Source: Chaetoceros tenuissimus (taxonomy: Eukaryota > Bacillariophyta > Thalassiosirophyceae > Chaetocerotales > Chaetocerotaceae). Taken from it: a stretch of 64,000 nucleotides of DNA. The stretch lies in contig BLLK01000047.1 of assembly GCA_021927905.1 (NCBI GenBank), forward strand, positions 1,736,001 through 1,800,000. Reading direction: 5' to 3'. The notes beneath the pieces were generated by a model that worked only from the letters and a program-made list of their open reading frames with translations, was not told the DNA's origin and did not search any database. Numbering within the stretch: position 1 is the stretch's first letter; each line of letters begins with the position of its first letter. A program made the translations under genes and the position numbers. This document shows positions 32,195 to 43,626 of the stretch, one piece after another.

Positions 32195-32487
32195 AGAAAT
32201 GTGTTCCAGTGCTAACAAGAAGTGTTTGAGGTGCAAAAGAAAGTTTTGTTAATTAAAAGATAGTGTAGAATTCTCAGTTTTTTTAGATTTACCGAAACTA
32301 TTACAAGAACAATATGCTCGTAGAAAAATGTGAGGGCGGCCACCTACGCAACACCGCACGCCCTAATGCTTCCCTCAGTTAGTCTAGTTGCTTGTCACTG
32401 TAAAGATAATTCGCTTGAATTTGCTTCAATCAGAAGATGGTATGAAGGTGATGCCGGGCTCGCATAAACACCAATTCACATGGCAAT
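32195..32487. other. Convergent intergenic region, 293 bp
   Basis: Between the GT25-fusion stop and the RPS2 stop. It contains a GC-rich patch around 32333-32362 in AT-rich surroundings. No gene was seen. Confidence 0.4.
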
Positions 32488-33246
32488 TTAAGCGGTCTTA
32501 GCAAGGAAATCAGTGTGCTCCTGGTATGGAGAAGCAGTGAACTGAGTCTCAGACCAGAGCTCAGGGCTGAGGAATCCGTAAGTGTTCTTCAAAGCAAAGA
32601 AGATAGCCTTGATAAGGTTACCCATGGTACGGGTATGTCCACGGGAGGAGGTGTAGCAATCCTGGATTCCAGCCATGTGCAAAAGCTTCTTTCCTGCTGG
32701 GGATGCAACAAGTCCAGTTCCGCGAGGTGCTGGGATAAGACGAACGCGAACGGATCCACACTTTCCAGTTACCTTACATGGTACGGTGTGAGGAAGTCCT
32801 CCCTTACGTCCCCAGTATCCACGGCGAACTGGAGAAACATTAAGCTTAGCAGCGGTGATAGCTCCACGGATTGCAGTTGCTACCTCAGATGCACACTTAA
32901 CTCCAAGTCCGATGTGTCCATCGTTGTCTCCAAGAGCAACGAATGCCTTGAAACGGGTGGTCTGACCAGCAGAAGACTGCTTCTGTACAGGCATGATCTT
33001 CATAACCTCATCCTGAAGCTTGTCCTTAAGGAAATACTCAATGATCTCAGCCTCCTTAACTGGAAGGGAGAAAAGGAAGATCTCCTCAAGAGATCCAATC
33101 TTTCCTTCCTTGACAAGACGACCAAGCTTGGTAACTGGGGTCCATCCAGCCTCCTCACGAGATCCCTGTCCGCGACCACGTCCTCTTCCTCTACCTCTAC
33201 CGCGTCCTCTTCCACGGCCTCCGAAGCCTCCTCTTTGTTCAGACAT
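32488..33246 (-). CDS. RPS2: 40S ribosomal protein S2 (uS5)
   Basis: Encodes 252 residues in a single exon. It is a core small-subunit protein near the mRNA entrance and decoding region. The N-terminus is the eukaryote-specific RG-repeat tail ([14 protein letters not shown]), a substrate for arginine methylation in other species. The uS5 core follows: [55 protein letters not shown], and [17 protein letters not shown]. Length matches the family. Codon use is visibly more GC-ending than in its neighbours, as expected for a highly expressed gene. Confidence 0.98.
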   Translation of the reverse strand: MSEQRGGFGGRGRGRGRGRGRGRGRGQGSREEAGWTPVTKLGRLVKEGKIGSLEEIFLFSLPVKEAEIIEYFLKDKLQDEVMKIMPVQKQSSAGQTTRFKAFVALGDNDGHIGLGVKCASEVATAIRGAITAAKLNVSPVRRGYWGRKGGLPHTVPCKVTGKCGSVRVRLIPAPRGTGLVASPAGKKLLHMAGIQDCYTSSRGHTRTMGNLIKAIFFALKNTYGFLSPELWSETQFTASPYQEHTDFLAKTA

Positions 33247-33620
33247 GTTATTGATAGTAATTGCAAATTTAGGGCTAAACAGCGAATTATGAGATCTGAG
33301 TTGCAGTTAGTTTTCGTGTTGGATGGTGGGGAGAAATGTAGTAAACAGGTATCTACTACAAATCCCAACCCTACGATGAAATCTTAAACTGCTAGACAGT
33401 AGCTATGTACATAAAATGACCAATTTTAACTGCTTGATACCGTTTCTATGCTCCTTCATCGTTCTATTTGGCAAGAAATTATTTTTTATTATCACAAAAT
33501 ATAATGATAAGAAACAATTACAAACTTTGGACAAATTTATAAGTTATTATGAGAACTTGCTACTATCCATTTTGAATACTCTCTTTTTCAAAATGGAAGC
33601 GAGACAAATTATTTTTTCCC
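33247..33620. other. Intergenic, 374 bp (upstream of RPS2)
   Basis: Contains the RPS2 5' flank and the 3' flank of the next minus-strand gene. It is AT-rich with no defined element. Confidence 0.4.
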
Positions 33621-36395
33621 CTACAAAGAAGGATTCTCATCAAATGGGTCTTCCTTCCCCTTCTTTGATCTTCTCTTGTTTTGACTTTTACTTCTTCCCC
33701 TGCTGCTTGTGCGATGGAACGGTGACAAACTACGAAGAGAAAACTTTTTCTTTGGCTTTCCCTTTCGTAGCTCCGAGCTATCATCACTAGAAGTGACAGC
33801 TACAAGTGGAATTCTAGATTCAAAACGATTATCTTGTTCGATAATTTCACTAGGTGTACTCCCTATGCTTGTTGCGCTTCCTTGCCTCGAAAGATTCATT
33901 CTCTTCAGCTCTTCCCTTTGTTGACGAAACTCTTCTTGAGCTGTGCGTAAATTTTTATCAACTTTTGGTCCACGACGAAATGGTGATAAGCTTCGAAGAG
34001 AGAAACCTTTTTCTGTTTTTTCACGTGTATCTGGACGTCCTCTCTTTGTTGAAACTTTATCCTTTTGTTTACCATGATTTCTGTCACTGCTGAAAGATTT
34101 CTGAGACTTCTTGTTTACATTACGTCCAACAGAGTCTCTCTTGAGACCACTGGATATTGAGTTAGACGATGGCTTGGAAGAGAGACCTGAAGGTTTAGTT
34201 GATAAGGTCCTGTTGGATGTCCCAGGTACATTTTGACGGCGAGGAAAGCGAGCTGGTGTATTTGAATCAGTGAGATCAGAAATTGAATTATTGATACCTA
34301 GCCCAATAGACTTTTCACTCATAGAGTGTCTATCACGAAAGATTGGCATAGGTTCGGCCTTTTGTACAATACTATTTGCTCTAGACTCTTCTGTAATACT
34401 ATATGTAACAAAGGAGGAACTCTCAGATCTCTGACTACTGTGATCATTGTTATCTAGGCTAGTCCTCCTTTGTGAGTGTTTTTCTGCATAGTATGTTGAT
34501 TCAGTTATTTGTGATACATCGTCACTGTGTGATTTAGAAAGTCCGACATGATTGTTGTGAATAGTCAAAGGAGGACCTGATGAGCCAGATGCAGCGTAGG
34601 TATAAAGATGGGATGCCTGTTTTGGGCTTTCGATTACTTCCTCCTCATCAATTGCGCCCAATGCTGTGTAATTATTTCTTTCTTTCGAAGCAAACTGTCC
34701 TTGTTGCGGGATAGTTTCTATAGGCTCAGAAAGTAAGTCGGGATATTGAGTAGTATTGTGGTTCGAAGCAGGATTGACAAAATTGCTTTCAATTGCATCA
34801 CTTTGCATGGACAATTCTTCAAAATTTATTCCCAGGAGATCTCCAGTCTCATCGTCATCCATTTCGAATTCATCTTCTTCAAAAGATCCATCTCCGTCGT
34901 TCTCTTTATAATCTCCCTCTGGATAGCATGCTGGAGATTGCGCTTCATTGCTAGTTATCACATTTTTGTTGTCATTTGGTTCTGAAAAAATTAAAGAATG
35001 CTGTGCATCGATATTAAGAAAATCTTGAGTACTCATTTCTGTCAAGATTTCAGATTCACGAGGTAATGCGGTCCTTTCTTTGCCTTTTGAAGCAATTGTT
35101 GGATAGTTATCACCATCGTCCTCTTCGTCACTACTAAAATGTTCTTCGCTTGTAGTCCTTTCGATGAGGGACGTTGGTATTTTCTTTTCGTCGCTTTCAT
35201 TCGCATTTATATTAGCTTGAGATTGCATTTTATTACTTTCTGGGCTGTCAATCACTTCGAGGTTTTCTTCCTTTTGCTCATCTTTTCCATGGAAAGAAGG
35301 AACAGGAACAAGATTTTGAAGGTAATCATCAAAGGATGAGTTAGAGCCTTCGTTGCTCTTCTTTGTTGATGCCCTGGAAGCTTTTGAAGAAGAGCGAGAT
35401 GAACCAGAATCGCTGATGTCATCTAGAAAGTTGGGGTCCATCGCTTTCTTTTCAGATTTTGACATTGATCTGGTTTTGGTACGGGTGAATGGTTTATAGG
35501 TCATTCCTTCCTTGTTTCTTTCACTCTTGTCACTGTCATCTCCATCAATATCGATATTTTCATTTGAGTCTTCAGATCCAAAAGTAAAGTTGTCATACTC
35601 TTCAGCGTTTTCAATGCTCGGTTGGTCATCATTAGGATCTCCTTCCTCTTCATTTTCAGAGCTAATGCCTGAATCTCTACTCTCATCATTGCATGACTTC
35701 TCACTAGGAGCTCTGGCGAAAGCAAAGGCGCTCTTTTGACTCAGTGATAGCTCAGATCCTAAAGTATCTCGACTTTCACTTTCGATTGATAGCTGCTGGT
35801 CCAAATCCTCGTTTTGTTCCAAATCTTCGATATCTTTTTTCACAAGAGTATTTTCATCGTCATATGGATGGTTTTCATCAATCATTGGAAATCGTCGAGA
35901 GTACTGATAAGTGAAAGAATCTGCACTATATTCACTAACAGAATCTTGTGACGAAATCTTGCGACCTTGAAATGAAAGTGGAGAAATGACATCACTTCTG
36001 GCGTGATCCTCGATCTCAGCTACAGGGCCTTTTTGTTCCTGGATAGAGTCATCCTCAGTTTCTTTATTTTCATCTGGAACATGTGGTTTTTCTTTCTTTA
36101 TAGGAACTTCTCCTTGGACTCTTTTGGTCAAAGTCGCAGACTTTTTCGTGTGAACCTTTTCCGAGAAATCTTCTGCACTTCTTTCAGGTTTCTTGAGTTC
36201 CTTCTTCGCTGGTGGTGGTGAGGAATATCCCAATATTTCTTTTCCAAAAGCTACTTTTCCATAGACAGCAGATCGGTTCTTCGAAGCAGCAAAACCTGCT
36301 TCTGGAGGCTTGATAGACATGAGTTTGCTGGAAGATTTGCTCTTCTCTGCCATACTCTCAAAAGCAGCAATTCTGTTGCTTATAGAACCAACCAT
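33621..36395 (-). CDS. Large intrinsically disordered protein with repeated SLRSLSPF motif
   Basis: Encodes 924 residues from ATG 36395. Except for the first 60 residues (ISNRIAAFESMAEKS, AVYGKVAFGKEILGY), it is Ser/Glu/Asp/Asn-rich low complexity with no predicted fold. Two similar basic modules occur near the C-terminus: KGFSLRSLSPFRRG and KKFSLRSLSPFHRT, about 110 residues apart. They look like linear binding or phosphorylation motifs. There is no signal peptide, membrane segment or recognised domain. It is divergent from the GDNPS-motif gene across 596 bp. A scaffold or cytoskeleton-related role would be a guess only. Confidence 0.75.
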   Translation of the reverse strand: MVGSISNRIAAFESMAEKSKSSSKLMSIKPPEAGFAASKNRSAVYGKVAFGKEILGYSSPPPAKKELKKPERSAEDFSEKVHTKKSATLTKRVQGEVPIKKEKPHVPDENKETEDDSIQEQKGPVAEIEDHARSDVISPLSFQGRKISSQDSVSEYSADSFTYQYSRRFPMIDENHPYDDENTLVKKDIEDLEQNEDLDQQLSIESESRDTLGSELSLSQKSAFAFARAPSEKSCNDESRDSGISSENEEEGDPNDDQPSIENAEEYDNFTFGSEDSNENIDIDGDDSDKSERNKEGMTYKPFTRTKTRSMSKSEKKAMDPNFLDDISDSGSSRSSSKASRASTKKSNEGSNSSFDDYLQNLVPVPSFHGKDEQKEENLEVIDSPESNKMQSQANINANESDEKKIPTSLIERTTSEEHFSSDEEDDGDNYPTIASKGKERTALPRESEILTEMSTQDFLNIDAQHSLIFSEPNDNKNVITSNEAQSPACYPEGDYKENDGDGSFEEDEFEMDDDETGDLLGINFEELSMQSDAIESNFVNPASNHNTTQYPDLLSEPIETIPQQGQFASKERNNYTALGAIDEEEVIESPKQASHLYTYAASGSSGPPLTIHNNHVGLSKSHSDDVSQITESTYYAEKHSQRRTSLDNNDHSSQRSESSSFVTYSITEESRANSIVQKAEPMPIFRDRHSMSEKSIGLGINNSISDLTDSNTPARFPRRQNVPGTSNRTLSTKPSGLSSKPSSNSISSGLKRDSVGRNVNKKSQKSFSSDRNHGKQKDKVSTKRGRPDTREKTEKGFSLRSLSPFRRGPKVDKNLRTAQEEFRQQREELKRMNLSRQGSATSIGSTPSEIIEQDNRFESRIPLVAVTSSDDSSELRKGKPKKKFSLRSLSPFHRTSSRGRSKSQNKRRSKKGKEDPFDENPSL

Positions 36396-36991
36396 GACTG
36401 AATCTATCTTTTGCTTTTAGCTCTTTATGCGTTATGATGATATGTGGTGTTGTAGCTTAAAATGTTTTGTGAAAATGGAAAGGTGTGAATGTAAGGTACT
36501 TATGAAATTAAATGGGAAAAGGTTGTGGAGTTGAGAAAGAAATTTTAGCTATTTAACCTGATTAGCGATCTTATTTTATCTTTTTAGTCCCATCTCTTCC
36601 TCACTTTTCCCCTTTCTACTTTCTACCTCTTTCTATGATTTCTAGGCATTTGCACACGTGGCAGATTGACCTGGTCTGCACACTTTGGACAATATGCATA
36701 CCAATCACCAATATTGTCCTAAGAAGGATCTATTTTGACTATTGTAGATCGGACGGACAAATAAATGTTCGTTTCGTTCTTGATTTTCATTATTTCGATT
36801 GCTTCTTCTTTTCAAGTAGGCAATGAAGGGTTCACCCTTTTTGCCTTCTCAGTCTTCTTTTCAACTTTTAGTCAAGCCTATTCCTTCCTTTCCTTCTTCA
36901 TTCTCGCAACTTTTCTTGTCTGCATACAACCACACAGCTTGCTCTCTTTTCACCCTTTCGATCTCGATACACGGCAAAGAAACGAGTACAA
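36396..36991. other. Divergent intergenic region, 596 bp
   Basis: Spacer between the disordered-protein gene (-) and the GDNPS-motif gene (+). Pyrimidine-rich from about 36770 to 36960. No element was recognised. Confidence 0.4.
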
Positions 36992-37909
36992 ATGTTTAAT
37001 GATGAAGTAACTTTTGATCTCCCCAAAAATCTCTCATATCTGGCTGTTAGTAATCCTACTACTCGGGCAGAAGGAGGAGGTGGCGGAGAATCATCATCAC
37101 CTTCTTTTGTTGGGAATGCATCCTTGAAGAAGTCCGCGGGAAGTAAGGCAGTTAATAATGAAGGGAAATTCACCGCATCGAGACATTCCTTAGTTCGAAG
37201 AAATATATGTCCAGAGCAGCAATCACCCAATCGACATTCTGAAAGTTCGAAACAAAGGTCGACTGGTATATTAAAATGTAAAAGTCAGCAGGAAAGTCTG
37301 AAAGTTTTGTACAAGTCGGCAGGTTCGATGTCTAGAAGCTTTTCATCAGTCGGGAAGATGAATACAGGCTCTAGTAATGTTTCATTTGATACTGTCCAAA
37401 TACGTGAATACCCTAGATGTGTTGGTGATAATCCATCGGTGAAGGCAGGACCCCCTATGAGGTGAGATTAATGAGTTTAGTGATTTTAGAACATGTTTGA
37501 AATTGACAACTCTTCTTACCGCATCTTGTGTGCTTTTGATTTAACTAGTCTGGAGTGGAGACATCAACGACAAGAAGAAAAACATGTGGATGATTACGAA
37601 CTTGAAAAGAAAGAAAGGCCGATTCATGAGGAAGGAGTGAGAAGAGTGAATGGTGTAGAGCGTGTAGAATTATTGACGTTTGAATTTAAAGCAAACCTTG
37701 ATGATATAAAAAAATCGTGCGAAGAAACTGAGATTATTCGACAGCAAAGAATGGAAACTTTGAATCAAACGAAGCGCCAAGAGCGCATAGAAGAATTTGT
37801 AGAAGCAACAAAGAAGAATCTCAAGAAGGTATCACTAAAAAGGGTCCTTAGTAGCGGTAAGATGCGTCAAAGTTCAAAACGAAGGGTATACAATGGTACG
37901 GATGGCTAA
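36992..37909 (+). CDS. GDNPS-motif protein of unknown function
   Basis: Exons 36992-37461 and 37549-37909 (87-nt intron); 276 residues. Splicing creates the continuous motif REYPRCVGDNPSVKAGPPMS followed by LEWRHQ, preceded by VSFDTVQI. I recall this arrangement (strand, REYP, GDNPS, GPP, L.W) as recurrent in many diatom proteins of unknown role. After it comes a charged helical region (about 165-276) that resembles a coiled coil and ends in a basic tail. The N-terminal half is Ser-rich and disordered. No targeting signal. The intron falls exactly inside the motif (between GPPM and LEW). Confidence 0.8.
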
Positions 37910-38109
37910 GTACTAGCATAGGGAATATGATTTTGTTTCTTCTGCTGGAAAAGTATTTTATAGCTACTGAGAAAGCGTCATGACATATGACATGTTTATA
38001 GAACATATAAATTGACTAAAATGGATTGAATTTATCTTTTATCCGCTCAAATCTCAAATTATCCAGCTCATCCTTTTTAAAAAACTTGTCTGATTCCAAC
38101 ATTTTATTC

Positions 38110-41083
38110 TCATTCAGTGGTGCGTCTTCGTTTGTTCATGCCATTTTTGTTCAAATCAAAAAACCCAAAAATTGACGACAGGAAATTTCTAGATTCTTCA
38201 GGGTCGTCTTCTTTATTTTGCATCTTTCGCTTCTTTGATGAGGAATCTTTCGAAGTCTTTGATTTTGAAGCATTTGAATTGGACCAAGTTCCTTTAGGAC
38301 TAAGCATGGAACTTGAAAGAGATTCAATTTGGCAATCAGAAAAATTGTCGTGTAAAGCCTTCTCCAGCAATTTACCTCGACGACTTAAAGTCGAAGCAAC
38401 ATCTCCTCTGATATTTGGATCATGACCAAGGGGATCTCTCGAATATTTTGATCGAGCGGCCACAATAAACCATTTCGATGTCAAACCTATCTCATAATGA
38501 AGTTTCTGTGGCTGTCTTCCTGTCAAAAGAGGATCTTTGATCCCTCTGATAACACTATTTATTTCATTTAGAGGAACAGTTTTATTTGGATGGGAAACCT
38601 TGAATATTGCAGAAGTTGCATATCCAGGTTTTAAGTGGTCATGAGTAGCCTCCATGTCAACTGTAAAAATGCTGGAACTCAGGAAAACCTTGTTGAGACC
38701 AAATGTTGGAGCGCCCGATTTTGACTGTGGCTGCTTTTCATCCAAGAAAAGAAGACTTCCCACCTTGCTCCTTCTAGCTTTCACAATCTCTTTGAACAGA
38801 GCTCTCTTCTTTGATTCTCGTGATAGTTCAGAGAACTCTGCACTTTCATTTTTTATTCTTCGACATAGGCACTGGAAAACTGTTCCTATCATCACGGTGC
38901 TATTATTCGTAACCCTTGAACTATTCAAGCTAGTCTGGCGATTTACAACTCTAGAGCGTGGAATATGGTCAAGGTGTAATTCTAAGAATCCATTTGCATC
39001 TGGAAGGCCATCGCCTCGTACAAAGCGCTGGTGCAGATTTGACAATGAAGTATGTTTGGACCTTATTGAATAATCACTGAATTCAGTTGCAAGAACTTTT
39101 GTGTCATATATCAAAGGAAATAATGCACGTGTCATCTCCTTCGCATCTTCGTATGCAGATGGAAGTTTGTTGTTTTGAAAATGTGTCAAGAGAAAGAGAA
39201 TATCGAGAAAGCCATTGTGGACGACAAGTGGAACCCTTCTCTTTTTCACCTTAGAGATTTTGTTCAAATATTGCTGTCGTTCCTTCTCTCCATCAGTGGA
39301 TATCGAGCCAAGTCTCTCGGCCCCTTCATCGCCATTTTCACTTTCCTGTACACGTAGGTTTAAAACGCCTTCGTTTATTTCGTTGACCACACCTGCACAG
39401 ATGGTGCTTCCTGTTTGATTTCTCCTAGTAGTTTCTAAAAAATTCTGATATTCTGCATCTATATCACCAATGTTTCCTAGTATACCATTACATGCTAGGG
39501 AAAGTGCTTGAAATACTCTGGTGAAACCAATCTTTTCTTCCTGAATTTTTCGCCATGCAAACTTCTTTCTGCGCTCATCCCTGATTTTCTTTTCTTCGTC
39601 ATTTAGTCTGACCAGAACTTCATGTTGGTCATTTGTGTCCCAATGCAATGCGGGATATTCCCATTGAATTTTTTTCTTGAGATGTTTGTTTACATGCGCT
39701 TTTTTTGATTGTGGAACAATACGCACTATTCCTAGTCTTTGCTCCTGTAATAGTGTGAGATTCTCCCTCAAAGGCCCATCAAAATCCTGACTTTCATCGT
39801 CATCATTGTTATTTGCAAAATTACGGCGAGGTGTTGCAGCAGAATCAATCCACTCTCTTAAACCAGCCATCGATCTAGCAATGAATGCAATATCGCTTTG
39901 CTCCAACTGGGGTTCAGACTCCTCTGTAGTATTGGGTGGAATAGATGAAGGGGAACCCTCAACGACATTTTCCCCATTTGTAACTGATGCGCCCTGAGTG
40001 TCACCCATGACTGTTTTAGATGTGCTCTTGCTTTCAAATTCTTGTTGAAATTTTTGCAATTCCTTTTCAGCAGCATCAACAGTCGTATAGGGTATGCCGT
40101 GTTGAATCCAGTCCTCCCAGTTGAAATCATTTGGTCCTGAGAAAGATAAATTACTGTTTTTGTTGATAAAATGAATACTTTTTGGATTCAGCACGACTTC
40201 TCGAGATGAATCCTCTGATGGAAAGATTAGAAAGTCATATTGCCGAATAAAAAATTCTGGAGGTTCTGTGTTATCCCTTCCTCTGTTTTGCCGACGACGA
40301 AGAATTCTAACCTGGCCCAAATGCTCTCCCTGATTGTCATTATCATCATTGTTGTTGTTGTCATCGTTGTTGTTATTATCATCGTTGTTGTTGTTTACAT
40401 TTTCATTACTATGAACACTTCCGTCGTCAACAGATTCTCCATCTGCATTCAATATGGAAGACAATGAAGAGTGCTCAGACAAAACATAGCTCTCGTCGTC
40501 ACTTGACTGATTACCCTGGGATTCACCATCATCACTAGCTTGATCATTTCTTCCATTATCAATATCTATAGGCATAGCATTTAAAAGTATATTCCTTTCC
40601 TCTTGTTCGTCCAAGTCTTGCTGGTTTGACTCATTTTCCCTTTCTTGCCCTCCACCATGATCGTGATTGTCCTCATCCTCGTTATTAACATCACTATCTT
40701 CATCGTGGTTACCATCATGATCATTATTGTTTTCAGAAGCGACTCGTTTGGCATACTTTTTGAATTCAGGATTTTCGTGAAACAGACATATACCAACTTG
40801 AACAATGCTATATCTTTCCGGCGAATGTTTGAGTTGTTTGTATCTTTCAAATGGTTGATCAAATTTTGATGGTCTAGGAACTGTAGGAATCTGAATACCC
40901 GTAAGTTCTAGATTAAGTGAAACATATGCTGCACTTGGCAAATGTTGAATAAGTTCGTTGGATTCCTATTGTGAAAGAATTGATTCAGTGCCACTGATTG
41001 ACACGATGTTTGCTTTGATTCAAGATTATAAGATATGAAAATGTGCTCACCTTTAGAAAGTTGTTCTTGGTTACCAACACCAT
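38110..41083 (-). CDS. PARN/CAF1-type deadenylase-like protein with degraded active site
   Basis: Exons 41083-41051 (11 codons) and 40965-38110; 85-nt intron; 962 residues. The spliced N-terminus MVLVTKNNFLKESN matches the PARN start and leads into SLNLELTGI, where PARN has a catalytic Asp-x-Glu; here Asp is Asn. A long Asn/Asp/Glu-rich insertion (about residues 85-240) is followed by more family sequence. PLVVHNGFLDILFLLTHF keeps the second catalytic Asp (about residue 590), and ALFPLIYDTKVLATE follows. The last Asp/His block of PARN seems replaced by NSTVMIGTVFQCL. The C-terminus is basic and Ser-rich. PARN removes poly(A) tails; this paralogue may bind RNA without full nuclease activity. 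Residue loss was judged by eye. Confidence 0.8.
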
Positions 41084-41570
41084 TGTCGAAAATCGCTTAA
41101 AGTTGGCAGAAAGATCTACTACTCTCAACTAAAGTATGAATACTGATAAAGTGTTTGAGAAATATTCAGTCGAAAGAGGCACAACAAATATTCTACCACG
41201 GCGATGATAGATATGAACAAGTATTGTAGAATAAATGGAAGAAGATGTTGAGAAGACAACTCCACGCAGAGCCGACTTTATCAGTAAACGCATGGCTAAT
41301 TTGGTAAAAATACAAATATTTGGAAGGGCATTTTTCATACTACAAAGTAATTTGAAACCAAAATTTCAATGGCTACCATTGCTCCTCCCAGACAGACGCA
41401 TTTTTACGTACTCAGGGTTACTACGCACAGGTACTTCCTCTGTGCATTGGAAGCAAAGAGAAACCCTAGTGCTTCAAGTTGATCAACCTTTTGAGAGAAC
41501 TATTCTCTTTTGCACAGCAGGTAGCTATAACTTGCGTAGATTAGATTCACTTGAAATACTGAATTAGACC
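41084..41570. other. Divergent intergenic region, 487 bp
   Basis: Shared promoter region of the PARN-like gene and eRF1. A 110-codon open frame (41235-41567, +) ends 3 bp before the eRF1 ATG. It resembles nothing known and is probably 5' leader sequence. Confidence 0.45.
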
Positions 41571-43233
41571 ATGTCGAATGCTCAAGATGACACAGAACAG
41601 CAGGTATGTTGCTATGTCGAAAGAATGCTCCATTGTTGGGGGTACATGTGAAAAATGATATGCGACGAAAACATGAAATGGCTATCCATAATCACAATAG
41701 ATATTCGCAAAAAAGCTTTTGAGGGAAAAACGGATCGAGAAAGACTCTTTTCTTTTTATCAATGGATGATGTATACGCCATAGGTATACCATATGTTTTC
41801 TCTTCACTTTTGCTTGAATTTGCACAGCAAAACGAGTCTTGTTCTTTTTTACCACACTAGAACTCATCATTTTCCTTTCCTTGCAAATATAGATTGAGAT
41901 CTTCAAAGTGAAGAAACTCATAAAGAACCTCACAGCTGCACGCGGAAACGGAACCTCCATGATTTCCTTAATCGTTCCTCCAGGTGATCAAATTTCTCGT
42001 GTGAACAAAATGCTTTCTGACGAATATGGAACTGCGTCCAATATCAAGTCTCGTGTCAATCGTCTTTCCGTACTCGGAGCAATTACATCGGCTCAACAGC
42101 GTCTTAAGCTCTATTCCAAATGTCCAAAGAATGGTCTTGTACTTTATTGTGGAACGGTGATTACTGATGAAGGAAAGGAGAAGAAGGTTAATATTGATTT
42201 TGAACCTTTCAAACCGATCAACACATCTCTTTATCTCTGTGACAACAAATTTCACACTGAAGATTTGAACGAGCTTCTGATTGATGATGAGGCATTTGGA
42301 TTCATTGTCATGGATGGTAATGGTTCACTTTATGGAACTGTACAGGGAAGCAACCGTGAAGTACTCCATAAATTCTCTGTAGATCTTCCAAAGAAGCACG
42401 GAAGAGGAGGACAGTCTGCGCTTCGTTTTGCTCGTCTTCGTTTGGAAAAAAGACATAACTATGTTCGTAAGGTAGCGGAGATGGCTACTCAGCTCTTTGT
42501 TCCAGATGGCCAAAAGCCGAATGTACAAGGAATTGTTTTGGCGGGATCTGCTGATTTCAAGTCTGAACTGATGAGAAGTGACTTGTTTGATCAAAGATTG
42601 GCAAAGATTGTGATCAAAATGGTTGATGTGAGTTATGGTGGATTACAAGGATTCAACCAAGCTATTGAGCTTTCAGCGGATACCCTTGGATCTGTGAAAT
42701 TGATGAAAGAGAAGAAGTTGCTTCAAAAGTACATGGACGAAATTAGTTTAGACACCGGAAAGTATTGTTTCGGTATTGAAGATACTTTTAAGGCTCTTGA
42801 TCTAGGTGCAGTTGAAGATTTGATCATCTGGGAGAACTTGGATGCTGACAGATTGGTGCTTAGAAATAACAGTACTGGAGAAGAAAAGGTTCTTCATTTA
42901 ACCAAGACACAGCAAGAAAATGACAATCACTACCACGATGAGAATGGAGTGGAGCTAGAGATTATTGAGAAGGAGAGTTTAGTAGAGTGGTTTGCTAATC
43001 ACTACAAGGACTTCGGAGCTAACTTGGAATATGTAACTGATAGATCTGGAGAGGGGACACAGTTCGTGAAGGGATTCGGAGGAATCGGAGGAATATTAAG
43101 ATGGAAGGTTGACTTTGTAGAAATGTCTGCTTTCGATGAACAGGGAGGAGATGATTCTGATGATAGTGATGAGGAGTCTGATGATGATGATGATGATGAC
43201 TATGGCTTTGATGATGGTGACTTTGGATTCTAA
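41571..43233 (+). CDS. ETF1: Eukaryotic peptide chain release factor 1 (eRF1)
   Basis: Exons 41571-41603 (11 codons) and 41893-43233, with an unusually long 289-nt intron; 457 residues. It recognises all three stop codons and triggers peptide release with eRF3. Key motifs are intact: GTS in [22 protein letters not shown] in the N domain, YxCxxxF as YLCDNKF, and the catalytic GGQ in [14 protein letters not shown]. The C-terminal acidic tail ([17 protein letters not shown]) is long but usual. Unaltered NIKS/YxCxxxF motifs fit the standard genetic code, which agrees with TAA, TAG and TGA all being used as stops in this window. Confidence 0.98.
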
Positions 43234-43626
43234 ACATGTTTCCTACGTAATGGTTGTTATACTAGAGTTATCACAGAATTTAAAATAAAAAAATGCATCG
43301 AAACTGGCAACTTCAATTAATGCTATTGTAAAAAATGCAGTACCGTCGCGAGTAAGATTTGTTTAGAACTCAGAATGTAGCATAATATTTCGCATCCAAA
43401 AGGAGGATTTCTTCTATTTCAATAAATTAAAAAGTTAAGTAAGTACGTGCAATCAGAAAGTGAGGAGGTGACGTGATGACAGAGCGGAGAGAGAAGAGGG
43501 AGACAAAAAGTTAAATTTTGAACTTACCATCCCAATTGAGAAAAACAGATTCCCTCACTAATACTATACTACGAATACTCTATTTTATCTGCGTAGGATA
43601 CGTCGGAAACAACCTGAAGTAGGGAA
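43234..43626. other. Intergenic, 393 bp
   Basis: Between eRF1 and the XRN-like gene, both on plus. No element was recognised. Confidence 0.4.

Noticed and set aside
32515-33387. 290-codon plus frame over RPS2
   Set aside because: Shadow of the highly biased RPS2 codons; Ser/Leu-rich with no motif.
41235-41567. 110-codon frame just before eRF1
   Set aside because: No similarity to known proteins and ends 3 bp before the eRF1 ATG; more likely 5' leader or chance.
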